Assembly: GCF_024519285.1 (NCBI RefSeq)
Contig: NZ_JAMZCY010000001.1
Coordinates: 248,001-312,000 of the forward strand
DNA length: 64,000 nucleotides
From: Cohnella sp. WQ 127256
GTDB taxonomy: Bacteria; Bacillota; Bacilli; Paenibacillales; Paenibacillaceae
Reading direction: 5' to 3'
Part shown: positions 47,601 to 57,800 of the stretch, one piece after another
Layout: every line of letters starts with the position of its first letter
Position numbering within the stretch: the stretch's first letter is position 1
Position numbers and translations under genes: made by a program
The notes under the pieces: model-generated
Seen by the model: only the letters and a program-made list of their open reading frames with translations
The model's database searches: none
Told to the model about the DNA's origin: nothing

Positions 47601-48884
47601 GCCTATAACATCGCGGGTGCCTATCGTATCGAAGGCGAGATCGATATCTCGCGGTTGGAAGCTTCTTTCAAGGCTTTGCTCCGGAGGCATGAAGCGCTAC
47701 GCACATCGTTTGCCGTCGAAGACGGCGAATTCGTCCAATTTATTCATGACGACGTTCCTTTTACGATCCAATATGGGGAGACTTCCGAAGAACGGTTGGA
47801 AGAAACGCTAAGAGAGTTGGTTACTCCATTTGATCTAAGCAGGCCGCCATTGGTTCGCGTTGCTCTTCTGAAGCTCCTTCATGGCGACCCGTCGGACTCG
47901 GACTTGGATGCCCACGTGCTCTTCATCGATATGCATCATTTGATATCGGACGGCGTATCTAGCGGTATTCTCATCCGAGATTTTCTTAACCTGTACGAAG
48001 GGATAGAGTTGGAGGACCTTCGGATCCATTACAAGGATTACGCGGTCTGGCAGTCGAGTCCGAGCGCGGTTTCGATGATTGAAAGGCAAGAGAAGTATTG
48101 GATGGACTCGCTGTCCGGCGATCTTCCTTCGTTGCAGCTTCCAACGGATTTCCCTAGACCGTCCGTGCAAAGTTTTGAAGGAGCGCACGTCTTCCTGACC
48201 ATCGACGAGGAGCTGACAGATCGGCTTAGAAAAGTCGCGGCGGACAGCGGAAGCACGTTATATATGGTTATGCTGACTGGATTTTTCATTCTATTGTCCA
48301 AGTACAGCGGCCAGGAAGACCTTATCGTCGGGACGCCTTCCGCGGGCAGAACGCACGCGGATCTGCAACGGATCATCGGCATGTTCGTGAATACGTTAGT
48401 CATTCGTACCCGATTGTCTGGGCATCAACCTTTCAAGGAATTGCTCATAGCAGTGAAAGAAAAGTCTCTGTCGGCTTTCGATAACCAAGACTATCCTTTC
48501 GACACGCTTCTTGAGAATCTGAGCTTGCCTAGGGATATTAGCCGGAATCCGCTTTTCGATGTCCTCTTTATGATGCAGAATTTCGAATCGGTCGAGCTTA
48601 AGGCTGGCCGGCTAGGGGTCGCCCCCTATTCGTTCTTGCCTGCCGTATCGAAATTCGACCTCAGTCTCGAAGCGGTGGAGAAAGAGGGGGGACTCGCGCT
48701 CAGGTTAGAATACGCGGTTAAGTTATATCGGACGGAGACGGCAAACCGATTGCTGGACGATTATGCTAGAATTCTTTCCGAAATCGCGACGAATCCGGAT
48801 GTAAAGCTGCAAGACATTCGATTGCACGGTCAAATCACGAGAAGGAAAAAAGTGATTTCTGAGGAAATCGAGTTCAACTTTTGA
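38628..48884 (+). CDS. PKS-NRPS hybrid: KS-T-C-FkbH-T-C-A(Phe)-T-C
   Basis: A 3418-residue synthase. KS (about 23-450) has the full triad: DTACSSS, EAHGTGT and NVGHLD. It ends with a trans-AT-type flanking region (YPFERTRCW) and no AT or KR. T at about 674 (GGDSI). C at about 744-1165 (HHIMSDG). An FkbH-like domain (about 1190-1730) has the HAD motif LDCDNTLWKG and FVDDSG; such domains take 1,3-bisphosphoglycerate and leave D-glyceryl on a carrier. T at about 1866. C at about 1930-2370, with YHVVSDG (first His is Tyr). A3 (about 2383-2865) has code DAWTIAAICK, identical to the GrsA Phe code; T at about 2906. A final C (HHLISDG, about 3102) serves the next protein. AGGAGG precedes the start. 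Confidence 0.93.
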   Translation: MLDFNLLDDNETEEPFEIEEDSMQEIAIIGLSAQLPMVDDIEQFWQFICNGVDFITEFPEARRMDVDLFARSKARGGESPLTYFDGAYLDRIDEFDYSFFRLSPKEASLMTPNQRLFLQTAWKSIEDAGYCRRTLAGSRTGVYVGFNADSLYDYKRMIVDADPELLSMGVPGNISSIIAGRISYLLDLNGPSLCVDTACSSSLVAIHLACQAIRNRECEMAIAGSVKINLLPLANEVKIGIESSNGRARTFDDSADGTGAGEGVIAFVLKPLVKALRDGDAVHAVIKGSAVNQDGRSVGLTAPNVAAQEDVLARAWDNAGIHPETISYMEAHGTGTKLGDPIEIAGMDRAFRKYTDRKQFVAVGSIKSNVGHLDHAAGAIGMLKAIFAMKRKQIPPLLHFVRPNRSIDFIDSPVYVNDRLMEWTAEMYPRRCGVSAFGISGTNCHIVLEEAPDTDCEKSELLPAESDGNRHGHMLTLSAKSEKALRELVALYRTIVGNETSAERICFTAHTGRDHHDHRLAIVFRDYKELRNKLDRLTTGEFASLEPQGIYYGSRKPAAAGSEDLDFASEGQDWVEIAERYTLGAEIDWDRLYSAKSYARVHLPTYPFERTRCWIELDRIPLMTADSPHKESRQTTVYEVALTGRDQDTYSSAEQEIARIWGEVLGFRQIHYEDNFFELGGDSILALKIANRIRGQWAVDVSVADLFTHATLPELAAFVERRSGDGPLRSEATFSLSKASARDYYPLTSSQLRVFAQEQFGSIGTANNTPFCAMVEGELDSGRVNEAFTRLVDRHESLRTAFEFVDGEARQRVVDRTNFAIEIHNGTTERLDDIIDAFIRPFDLSCPPLLRVGLVTLQTNRHLLMIDLHHIMSDGMSTGILMKEFCDLYNGTPLAELKIQYKDYAVWQQRSINEGELRDRKAYWTDRLSGELPVLELPYDFPRSDRKQPGGSRVRVPMEASLKRQLEQLAIERRLTMNALLFALYALLLHGYSNQDRLIVGTLVAGRNHPDLERVFGMFINFLPIDVRFAPKATFADYLTEINETIGKSYANDYPFDLMLSDSALKTDRSRNPLYDTMFVYHNEYKMNSANPYRMEVEGLSFAEYPLNRPTSSLDLKLDVWQDADDRLVLVLEYDTALFAETTMKQWMSSFLKLAEAAVAEPEAPLSRLLAEKSAEEQEEVVIKESAAAYDIKPSLSVVVSATFTVEHIGEHVNWWCRQFDLPVRVSFAPYHQVFQELLDHGSLLGRNDGVNVFMIRFEDWIRDDESPIGVTIAKLEKIYSDLIEAFGQRKKGVPHFVAIFPVSDHLPFESELFSYLAALNERWRQFLGSLDRVFVLELNEVLADSYEVRQMYDRVTDQEGHAPFTEQFYAVIGTTIARKLIAWKRQNFKVVVLDCDNTLWKGICGEDGPTGVEISENYRDLQRFMLDRYEEGMLLAISSKNNEADVWETFERHPNMLLKKEHFAAARIHWGAKSTALREIAEQLNLGLDSFIFVDDSGMECAEMMQNCPSVLTLQLPEDERQIPDYLRHVWGFDKLVVTEEDRKRTALYAAESIRRQYLQEDNVSMEQFLRGLGLRIYMTSLREDQVPRAAQLTQRTNQFNMHSLPRTENELASMLSISGKPMWSIEVEDRFGEYGFVGLVTGHAERESFILDTFLLSCRVLGRGVEHAILSEVKRVTTSYQAEYIEMQYVATEKNAPFREFLETSGWRLEDIASGRTAYRLRVDSIPDRSPHITLTNERLKATVLSLPRAMNSGERECAASTPPILLAAATSVPSVKNRPSQEEGPRNWHSSEAFKDVAALSHASHLLPLRYHNAGSLLRLVQKRKQSVSGRKTDYKEPVTSAERELVELWEELLDIQPIGVTDSFFDIGGNSLQAVSLASRIHRQFDARISLRDLFAVPTIRGLSALIHRTGPTVHSTIGPAEHRDYYPVTSAQKRLLVLSRLDDAKTADTAYNQPCFFEVEGALNVERFQAACEKLVHRHESLRTSFRWQEGEFVQIISQTVDFSVEFHDADNENGEAHIARFIRPFDLGQCPLFRAGIVRMGEAKWLLMFDMYHVVSDGVSIGVMIQELLALYQGNELPEFRIQYRDYAVWQTGLLHSDHMRMQERYWLESFSDEVPVLNVPLDSPRPAIRSYEGKRLSIELDKTLHEAVRSLAADVEATPFMVYLSAYYVLLAKYSGQEDIVVGSPVAGRSHADLDRLIGMFVHTLVLRNKPEGNLMFRRFLAEVKENTLRAMEHQDYPFEQLVDKLALRRDLSRNPLFDTMFAYQNMSWADGDMEAAKVRLYPYDAGSSRFDFTLELAEHGDSIRLNVEYATELFHEKTMERLIRHYTNILAQVTRSPDQLLSAIDMLDDSEKARLLFGFNATHVEYETERTMHSVFEEQARQSPDAIAVVFGNQRLTYAQLNERANRLAMELRERGAAPNQIVGIMVERSPEMVVAVLGVLKAGAAYLPIDPQYPEERIRYMLEDSRTGIVISQLRLAERIPANLQTLHVDDQRFADVGDHWPTGNPLSRNTTKDLAYVIYTSGSTGKPKGVMVEHGGMINLQIYFQRKLNVANTDKIAQFASFSFDASVWEMFMSLFNGGELHVLASETIHHYDKLEHYFNDQGITVATLPPTYLAGLRPENVRMLRAVITAGSSSTADLLAKWRSKVQYVNAYGPTETTICATVWTAPPAGDSSESTSVPIGIPIPNAQAYIVNEHDQLQPVGVPGELCIGGAGLARGYLHRPDLTEKQFVSNPFVSGTRMYRTGDQAKWLPDGTIEYVGRMDDQVKIRGYRIELGEVGNCLSSHPNVTECIVVPYADSQGGIELCAYIGTDGHALAASEIRSFVGERLPDYMVPAYVVVLDKLPLTSNGKVDKKALPEPARASNESYEPPTNETERRLAWMWSDILSVDKIGIQDHFFELGGHSLKAIALLTRIHEELGVELMLKQLFQAPTIQRLSRLISDTKPTRYDALPAVEARSSYPVTHGQKKLFVLQQLEGAQTAYNIAGAYRIEGEIDISRLEASFKALLRRHEALRTSFAVEDGEFVQFIHDDVPFTIQYGETSEERLEETLRELVTPFDLSRPPLVRVALLKLLHGDPSDSDLDAHVLFIDMHHLISDGVSSGILIRDFLNLYEGIELEDLRIHYKDYAVWQSSPSAVSMIERQEKYWMDSLSGDLPSLQLPTDFPRPSVQSFEGAHVFLTIDEELTDRLRKVAADSGSTLYMVMLTGFFILLSKYSGQEDLIVGTPSAGRTHADLQRIIGMFVNTLVIRTRLSGHQPFKELLIAVKEKSLSAFDNQDYPFDTLLENLSLPRDISRNPLFDVLFMMQNFESVELKAGRLGVAPYSFLPAVSKFDLSLEAVEKEGGLALRLEYAVKLYRTETANRLLDDYARILSEIATNPDVKLQDIRLHGQITRRKKVISEEIEFNF

Positions 48885-48899
48885 ATCGGAGGAGTATCG

Positions 48900-51800
48900 A
48901 TGATCGATAAATATGCACTAAATATGCTTTCGGCAAGCGGCGAATTCGAGGAAGAGCAACGGTATTGGCTACAGCAATTAAAGGGAGACCTTACACCGGT
49001 GACTTTTCCATATGACGTAGCGGCGCCCGCCCCGGATCAACGCGAACGGGCTTCGATAACGAGAAGCTATGCTTTGCCTCAAGAGCTATCGGAGCGATTA
49101 TACGTATTCTGTAACCACTCGGATTACGGCGTATACATGACGGTATTGTCCGCTTTCCCCTTTCTGCTGCATCTGTACGCGCAAGCCGATGAGATCGTCA
49201 TCGGATCGCCCGTATTTCGCGGCGAGGCCAGCGAAGCCGACCGAATGAACGAGATTTTGCCGTTACGTATTTCCTATGACGGACAGAGCAGCTTTAAGGC
49301 GACATTGTCCGACATTAAGCGAAAGGTAACGGAAGCGAACGATCATGAGTTTTTTCCGTTGCGCCAATGGGTGGAGGAACTTACGCGAGTCGTGGTTCTC
49401 TTCGATCGTATTCATAAAGCGGGCTTTGCGGACGGGTATTGTCCGGATATGACGTTCGCGCTTGCCAAGCGCGAACAGACGCTGCACGTCGAGGTGGATT
49501 TCCGCGCTGATTCGTACGAACAGCCGACGATCGATGCTATCTTTCGCCGATTGACGCGTTATTTGCAAGTCGTGCTAGATGAACCGAACGTCATGATGGC
49601 GGATATCGACTTGGTGGAATCCGAGGAAAAGCGGCGGCTGGTATACGATTTTAACGATACGCATGCCGTCTATGACGAGAACGCTACGATCCATCGTATA
49701 TTCGAAAGACAAGCGTTGAAGACACCCGATCGAATCGCCATCGTCGACGGCAGCGAGCAATGGACCTATCGGGAATTGGACGAGAAAGCGAATAATCTAG
49801 CGCATGTATTGCGCGGCAAAGGCGTCATTCCGAATCAATGCGTAGGCGTAATGACGGAACGATCGACGGGGATGATCCTGAGCATGCTCGCCATCCTGAA
49901 AGCCGGCGGAGCTTACGTGCCGATCGATCCCGCTTATCCGGCGGATCGCATTGCATACATGCTGGAAAACAGCGGAGTGCGGTTGCTTGTTCACGATTTT
50001 AGCGATCCGAAGGGATTGCAGGAGCTATCGTGCGACACTATTGATCTTTCCCTCGTGCCGACGGTATCGTTCGATCCTTTACCCGATGTGAATACATCGG
50101 ACGATTTGGCATACGTGATCTATACTTCCGGTACGACGGGTAAACCGAAGGGAGTCATGATTGAACACCGCAACGTCGTACGGTTGTTCTTTCACGACAA
50201 GCCGCTATTTCAATTTGAAGAGAACGACGTATGGACGATGTTCCATTCGTATTGCTTCGACTTCTCGGTATGGGAAATGTACGGCGCGTTGTTGTACGGC
50301 GGTAAATTAGTCGTAATTCGCAAGGAAGTGGCGCAGGATCCGTTGCGGTTCGTGGAAACGATGATCCTGGAAAACGTAACCGTATTGAACCAGACGCCGT
50401 CGTCCTTCTACCATATCATTCAGCATGACTTGGAGCGGGAGCAACCGGAGCTGCGGCTTCGGTATGTCATATTCGGCGGAGAAGCGTTAAAGCCGGCGAT
50501 CCTGAAGCCATTCAAAGAACGTTATGCCGACACCAAGCTCATCAACATGTACGGGATCACGGAGACGACGGTGCACGTGACGTTCAAAGAAATCACGGAT
50601 GCGGAAATCGCGACCAATGTCAGCAACATCGGCAAGCCGATTCCCACGCTGCGCTGTTACATTCTCGACGACAGGTTAAATCTCGTGCCGCAAGGCGTCG
50701 TCGGAGAACTCTATGTCGGCGGAGAAGGCGTAGCGAGAGGTTATATCCATAATGAAAATTTGACGGGCGAAAAGTTTCTGTACGACCCGTTCCTGCCGAA
50801 GGAGAGACTGTATCGGTCGGGGGATTTGGCCAGATGGACGGACGAAGGCGAGCTTGAGTATTTCGGGCGCATCGACCACCAAGTCAAGATTAGAGGTCAC
50901 CGCATCGAGCTAGGGGAAATCGAAACGAAGCTGCTCCAGCAAGAAGAAATACAAGAGTGTCTCGTCATCGCAAGAAAGGACGTGGCCGGTCAATTCGACT
51001 TGGTGGCGTACTATGTCGCGGAGCAAGAGATGGACGTAAGTTCCTTACGCGATCACCTTGCCACCGAATTGCCCGATTTCATGATTCCGGCCTTCTTTAA
51101 GCATCTTCTCGCATTACCTTTAACCGATAACGGAAAAGTGGATAGAAAAGCGTTGCCTCAGCCCGAGTTGGCACGTGCATCGGGGCATGTCTATGTTGCG
51201 CCCCGCACGCCGACGGAACATGAAATCGCCGACCTGTGGGCCGACGTGCTGCAGCTGGAGGAAATCGGCATTCACGATAATTTCTTCTCCATCGGCGGCG
51301 ATTCGATCAAGGTGATTCGCTTCCTTAGCCGTATGAACAAAGCTCAGGGGAGCAACCTTTCCGTTGCCGATTTCTATCGAAATCCGACGATAGCCGAATT
51401 AGGGGTATTGCTATCGATGCCGGCCTCAGAGGGAGGCGACGAGCGTGAACGGGGGCTGCATCTGATCGATGGGATGAAGAGCAGGCTGCAAAACGAACTT
51501 GCGGATGTTCCGATGCCCGCGGACGCCGAGGATTACTATCCGCTAAGCAGCATCCAGATGAGCATGGTATTCTACTCCAAGTTGAAACCGGATGAACCGA
51601 TCTATCACGATCAGTTTTATTATGTCTTGGATTTCGCCCGGTTCGATTGGGAGTTGCTGCGCGAGACCGTCTTTAGGCTTGCCGTTAAACATCCGATCCT
51701 TCGAACGTCCATGCAATTGGAGCGGTATAGCGAACCGATTCAGATCGTTCACCGGGATCGAATGCCCGCAATGGCGCTTGAGAATTTATCGGCATGCGCG

Positions 51801-54800
51801 ATCGAAGAGCAAGAACAACGAATCCAAGATTATATGGCCGAAGATTTGCGGAACAAATTTCGGTTTGACGACGATCTGCTATGGCGGCTTGGCGTATTTC
51901 AACTAAGCCCGGGAGAAGTATGCATCGTTCTATCGTTCCATCACGCCATCTTGGACGGGTGGAGCGTCGCAAGCTTCAATAAGGAAATCATTGATACTTA
52001 CGAACGATTGCTTCACGGCGGCGTAGTCTCGGCGGAGCCTTTGAAGGCGAGTTACAAGGATTACGTGGGCATCCAATTGTCTCGCAACTCCTCTCTGGAA
52101 ACGGAACAATTCTGGAAGAGGGAACTGGAAGGGTATACGCGCAACAAGCTGCCGTTCAACCTGGGGGCCAAGCAGATCGAAAACCGGCCGGAGAGCGCGA
52201 TCTATCGCAGCGAGATCGATCAGGAGCTCCTAGTCGCGTTGGACCGGTTAACACGCGATCAAGGGTTTACGTTAAAGGAGATTTGTTTCTCCGCTTACTT
52301 GTATTTGATGTCCGTTATTACGACGGAGCAGGATCTGGTAACGGGAATCGTCACGCATGACCGTCCGGCGATCGAAGACGGAGAAAATATGCTCGGCTGT
52401 TTCCTCAACACGTTGCCGTTCCGCGAAGCGATCGATAGAACCCGCACGGGACTATCATTCATGGGCCAAGTTCAGCAGCGTTTGCGGCAGGTCGCGACGC
52501 ACGATATGCCGTTAGTCGATATCGCTAACCTGCTAGGAGAAGGCCGTCAGCACGCGGCCAATCCGTTGTTCGACGCCTTGTTCAACTTTACCGACTTTCA
52601 TGTGCTGGACAATATGGACCGCCAGAACGAAATCAAAGGATCGGATCGCCGGCTTAATCTTAAGTCCAGCGAGATGACCAATACCCTCTTCGATCTGGAA
52701 GTGACGAGAACGTGGAATCGATTGGGCGTGCAGATCAAATACGCGCGGAACTATTTCTACGAAACGGAAATCGAAACGGCGTTTAACATGTACTTGCGCA
52801 TATTGCGTAATTTCGCTGCCGATCCCGTAGCTACGTTGCGAGAAATTCCGCTGATGGAGGCGGAACAACGCGAAAGAATCGTCTATGGCTTCAATAGCAC
52901 GCAAACCCCGTATGCTCGGGAGAAGACGATGCATCGGTTGTTCGAGGAACAAGCGGCGCGGTCGCCGAGCCGGGTTGCTTTGACGATGGAAGGAGCGGAA
53001 TTAACGTATGCGGAACTGAACTCCAAAGCCAATCAAGTAGCGGTTATGCTCGCCGAACGGGGAGTTCGTCCCCGTGATCGCGTCGCACTGATCGCGGATC
53101 GCGGATTCGAGATGGTCATCGGCATGTTCGGCATTCTGAAAGCCGGCGCGGCTTACGTCCCGATCGACCCTGAATATCCGGAAGCCCGTCAACGATATAT
53201 TTGCGAGAACGCGGAAGTGACCGCCCTATTGGCCGACCGCGACGATGGATTAGGCATCGGCAATACGCTGAAGCTGGACCCGGAATACTATGGACAATGG
53301 TCCGACGAAGAGAGCGGGATTTACGCGGAGCCGACGGATCTGGCTTATATCATCTATACGTCAGGATCGACGGGTAATCCGAAAGGTGTCATGATCGAGC
53401 ATCATTCCGCCGTCAACCTTATCCAATGGGTGAACAAACGATTCGAGGTCGGCGAAAACGATACGCTGCTCTTTATCACGTCGATGTGCTTCGATTTGTC
53501 GGTATACGACCTATTCGGCATGCTGGCTTGCGGGGGGAAAGTCGTCATCGCCCGCAAAGACCAGATCAGCGATCATACGGAGATGATTCGCTTATTGAAG
53601 CAGGATCGGATTACTTTCTGGGATTCCGTTCCGTCCACGATGAATCACCTCGTGAGCATGCTGGGGCAAGATGAACCGGATTTCACGCAAACGGACTTAA
53701 GGCTTGTCTTCATGAGCGGGGATTGGATTCCCGTCACGCTGCCCAAACGGATCGAGCGGTTTTTCCCGAACGCGTCGGCTATCGCCCTCGGCGGTGCCAC
53801 GGAAGCGACGGTATGGTCCAACTATTATCCGATCGGGGCAGTCGAGGATACGCAGAGCAGTATTCCGTACGGCGTTCCGATGGACAACAACTACTTCTAC
53901 ATTTTGGACGAGGAGCTGAATCCGGTTCCTTACGGCGTAGCAGGAGAGTTGTATATCGGGGGCGTCGGCGTAGCCCGCGGTTACATGAACGATCCCGGTA
54001 AAACGATGAACGCTTTCTTGCCTAACCCGTTCCTGCCGGAACCCGGCGAGCGCATGTACAAGACCGGGGATCTAGGCCGGATGCTGCCGAGCGGAGTCAT
54101 GGAGTTCTTGGGAAGAAAGGATCATCAAGTGAAGATTCGCGGCTTCCGCGTCGAGCTTGGCGAGATCGAAAGCCAACTCGTCAAGCTGAAGCACGTTCGC
54201 GAAGCCGTCGTCGTGGATCGGCCCGATAAGGAAGGCATTCCTCATCTATGCGCTTACGTCGCGTTCGATCAAGTTATGACTTCCCAACAATTGCGGGATG
54301 AATTGGCGAGCAAGCTGCCCGGTTACATGATACCTTCGATCTTCATCCCGCTAGAGCGATTACCGCTGACCGCGAATGGCAAAATCGATCGCAAGGCGCT
54401 TCCCGAGCCGGATGATAGCTTCTATACCGGAAGCGAATACGAGGGACCGCGCGACCCGGTCGAGGAACGATTGACGCGAATATGGCAGGAGGTGTTGGGC
54501 AAGGAACGAATCGGCATCCGCGATCATTTTTTCGAAATCGGCGGACATTCGTTGCTGGCGACATCGCTTGCGCTGAAAATGAACCGGGAATTCGGAATCG
54601 ATATCCCTCTGCTCGTGATATTCAATCATCCTACCGTTCTAGAGATAGCCGATATCGTCAGGTCGGCCAAGCGGTCGATTCATCGCCGCATCGAACGCGC
54701 GCCGGAAATGGACGAATACCCACTATCTTCCGCGCAGCAACGGATGTTCATCTTGAATCGGATCGAGGGGGAAGGTTTGCACTACAATTCTCCCGCGGCT

Positions 54801-57800
54801 TTCGTCGTCGAAGGAAATCTGGACGCTGCCCGGTTAGAGGAAGCGTTCCGCTCGCTGTTGAGTCGTCATGAAATCTTGCGTACCTCGTTCGCCTTGAAGG
54901 ACGGCGTAATGGTTCAACGTATTCACGCGGATTTGGAATGGTCGGTTGAGCGGATTAAGCTTGACGTTGAAGCTAGCGCGGAAACCGAAGTGTTAGACGT
55001 CATTCGCACCTTCGTCAGATCTTTCGATCTCGCGAATGCGCCGCTGCTCCGCGTTGGCCTCGCGCAATGGGGAGCAAACCGCCACTTGCTGTTATTCGAC
55101 ATGCACCATATGATTTCCGACGGCGTGTCGATGGGCATTTTGATTAGGGAATTCATAGCCTACTATGAGCAACAGCAGCTTGAGGCACCTCGCATTCAAT
55201 ACAGGGATTACGCGGCTTGGCAGCAACAAGCATTGAACGGCGAGGCAATGGCGGAGCAGCGTAACTATTGGCTGAACCGATTCGCCGATGAAATCCCGGT
55301 GCTTCAGATCGCGACGGATTACCAGAGGCCGGCGGTCAAAAGCTTCGAGGGAGACAGACTATCGAGCTCGGCGGACAAGGAATTGGCCGAAGGGCTGCAG
55401 CGGGTCGCGGCAAGCTCGGGAGGTACGCTGTACATGGTACTGCTCGCGGCCTACAACGTATTGCTGGCGAAATATTCTGGACAAACGGATATCGTGGTCG
55501 GTTCGCCGATTGCGGGAAGATCGCATGCAGACTTGGAGAGCATGCTGGGCGTATTCATCAACACGCTCGCGATGCGGAATTCGCCGGAACCGGACAAGAC
55601 TTTCGAGCAGCTTCTACTCGAAGTGAAGGAGAACGCCTTACAGGCGTATGCGAATCAGGACTACCCGTTCGAGCAATTGGTTGAGAAGCTGAATTTGCGC
55701 AATGACATTAGCCGCAACCCCTTATTCGATACGATGTTCATTCTGCAAAATACGGACCGCATGCGTTATGAGCTGGACGGCCTTACTTTTGCGGAGCAGT
55801 CATTGGAACATCAAGCAGTCAAATTCGATCTCACGTTACAAGTCATGGAAGATTCGAACGGTATTCGCTTCGATTGGGAATACGGTACGAAGCTGTTCAA
55901 GAAGGCGACCGTGGATCGTCTTTCCGGGCATTGGCTGCAGCTTCTTCGGAGCATTGCCCTCAATCCGTCTCAACGGTTAGCGGATATCGAGATGATATCG
56001 GAGGAAGAGAAGCGTCAAATTCTAAAGACTTTCAACAATACAGCGGCATCTTATCCGGAACATACGACGCTGCACGAGACGTTCGAGGAGCAAGCCGCCC
56101 GAACGCCGGATCGGGTAGCCGTCGTATTCGAAGATCGACAGATGACATATCACGAATTAAATGCACGGTCGAATCAGTTGGCCCGTCATTTGCGGGAGCG
56201 GGGAGTTCGCGCGGATATGGTCGTCGGCGTCATGGCGGATCGTTCGTTCGAGATGATCGTGGGCATCTACGCGATTTTGAAAGCTGGCGGAGCCTATGTC
56301 CCGTTAGACCCGGCCTACCCGGAAGAGCGTCTATTATACATGCTGCGGGATAGCGGGATCGAGCTCGTGCTTACGCAATCGGATACCGCGTTGTCGTTAC
56401 CTGTCTCTACGATCCTATTAACCGATAGTAGACTATATGCCGGAGAAGATTCGAATTTGCCTTCGATTTCCGGTCCGACTCATTTGGCCTACGTGATCTA
56501 TACTTCCGGTTCGACGGGGAAACCGAAGGGAGTCATGATCGAGCATCGTTCCGTCATGAACCGGCTGAACTGGATGCAGAAGCAATATCCGTTAACGGGC
56601 GACGACGTTCTTCTCCAAAAAACAAGGTACAGCTTCGACGTATCCGTATGGGAAATGTTCTGGTGGTTTATGGCTGGGGCACGGTTAAGCGTTCTATCTC
56701 CGGAAGTGGAGATGGACCCGAACCGATTGGCGGAGACGATAGAGCGCGATGGCGTCACGGTTATTCACTTCGTGCCGTCGATGCTGAACGCTTTCTTGGA
56801 TTACGCGGAGCAATCGGATACTGTCGCGAATAGGACATCTTCCTTACGCTGGGTCGTATGCAGCGGCGAGGCATTGCCTCTCGCATCCGTCCAACGATTC
56901 AACCGTGTCCTAGGCCGTCCGCATTCCATCCGGCTGGCTAATTTGTACGGACCGACGGAAGCAACCGTGGACGTGACGTATTACGATTGTTCGCCGAACG
57001 ATGACGATACGATGATCCCGATCGGCAGACCGATCGATAATACGTCGGTATTCGTCGTAGATCCGTTAGGCCGATTGCAGCCGATCGGCGTTATCGGCGA
57101 ATTATGCATCGCTGGCGTTGGCTTAGCGAGAGGATATGCCGGGGAACTGGGCCGTACGCAAGACCGGTTCGTCGACCATCCTTACGTTTCGGGCGAGCGC
57201 ATGTACAAAACCGGCGATTTGGCAAGGTGGTTGCCGGACGGTTTGATCGAATACCGGGGCAGATTAGATCACCAGGTTAAGATACGCGGCTTCCGGATCG
57301 AGCTAGGCGAGATCGAAGCGCAGCTATCTAAGTACCCATCCATTCTTGAAGCTGCGGTTATCGATCGGACGGACGCGCAACAATCCCGTTATTTGTGCGC
57401 TTATTACGCTTCGAATGAGGAAATAACGGTATCCGAGCTAAGGGCATATTTGTTGAGCAAGCTTCCCGACTATATGATTCCTTCCTATTTCGTGAGATTG
57501 GATCGGATGCCGTTAACGGCAAACGGAAAGCTTGATCGAAGACGGTTGCCCGAACCGGTCGAACGTATCCATACCGGAACGCCGTACGTCGCGCCGCGCG
57601 ATACGATCGAACGGCAGTTAGCCGAAATCTGGCAGCAATTGTTAGGAATCGAATCCGTCGGGCTTCAAGATCATTTCTTCGACCTGGGGGGGCACTCGCT
57701 GAAAGCGATGGTACTCGTATCGCGGATTCAGAAGGAGTTCGGCGTCGAAGCCCAGGTTCGGGAAGTTTTTCAGCACCCGTTCTTAGAGGAATTGGCGGAA

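Noticed and set aside
51534..52900. Heterocyclisation (Cy) domain before the Cys-like A5
   Set aside because: The active-site motif is HHAILDG, a condensation motif, not DxxxxDxxS, so no thiazoline formation is predicted.
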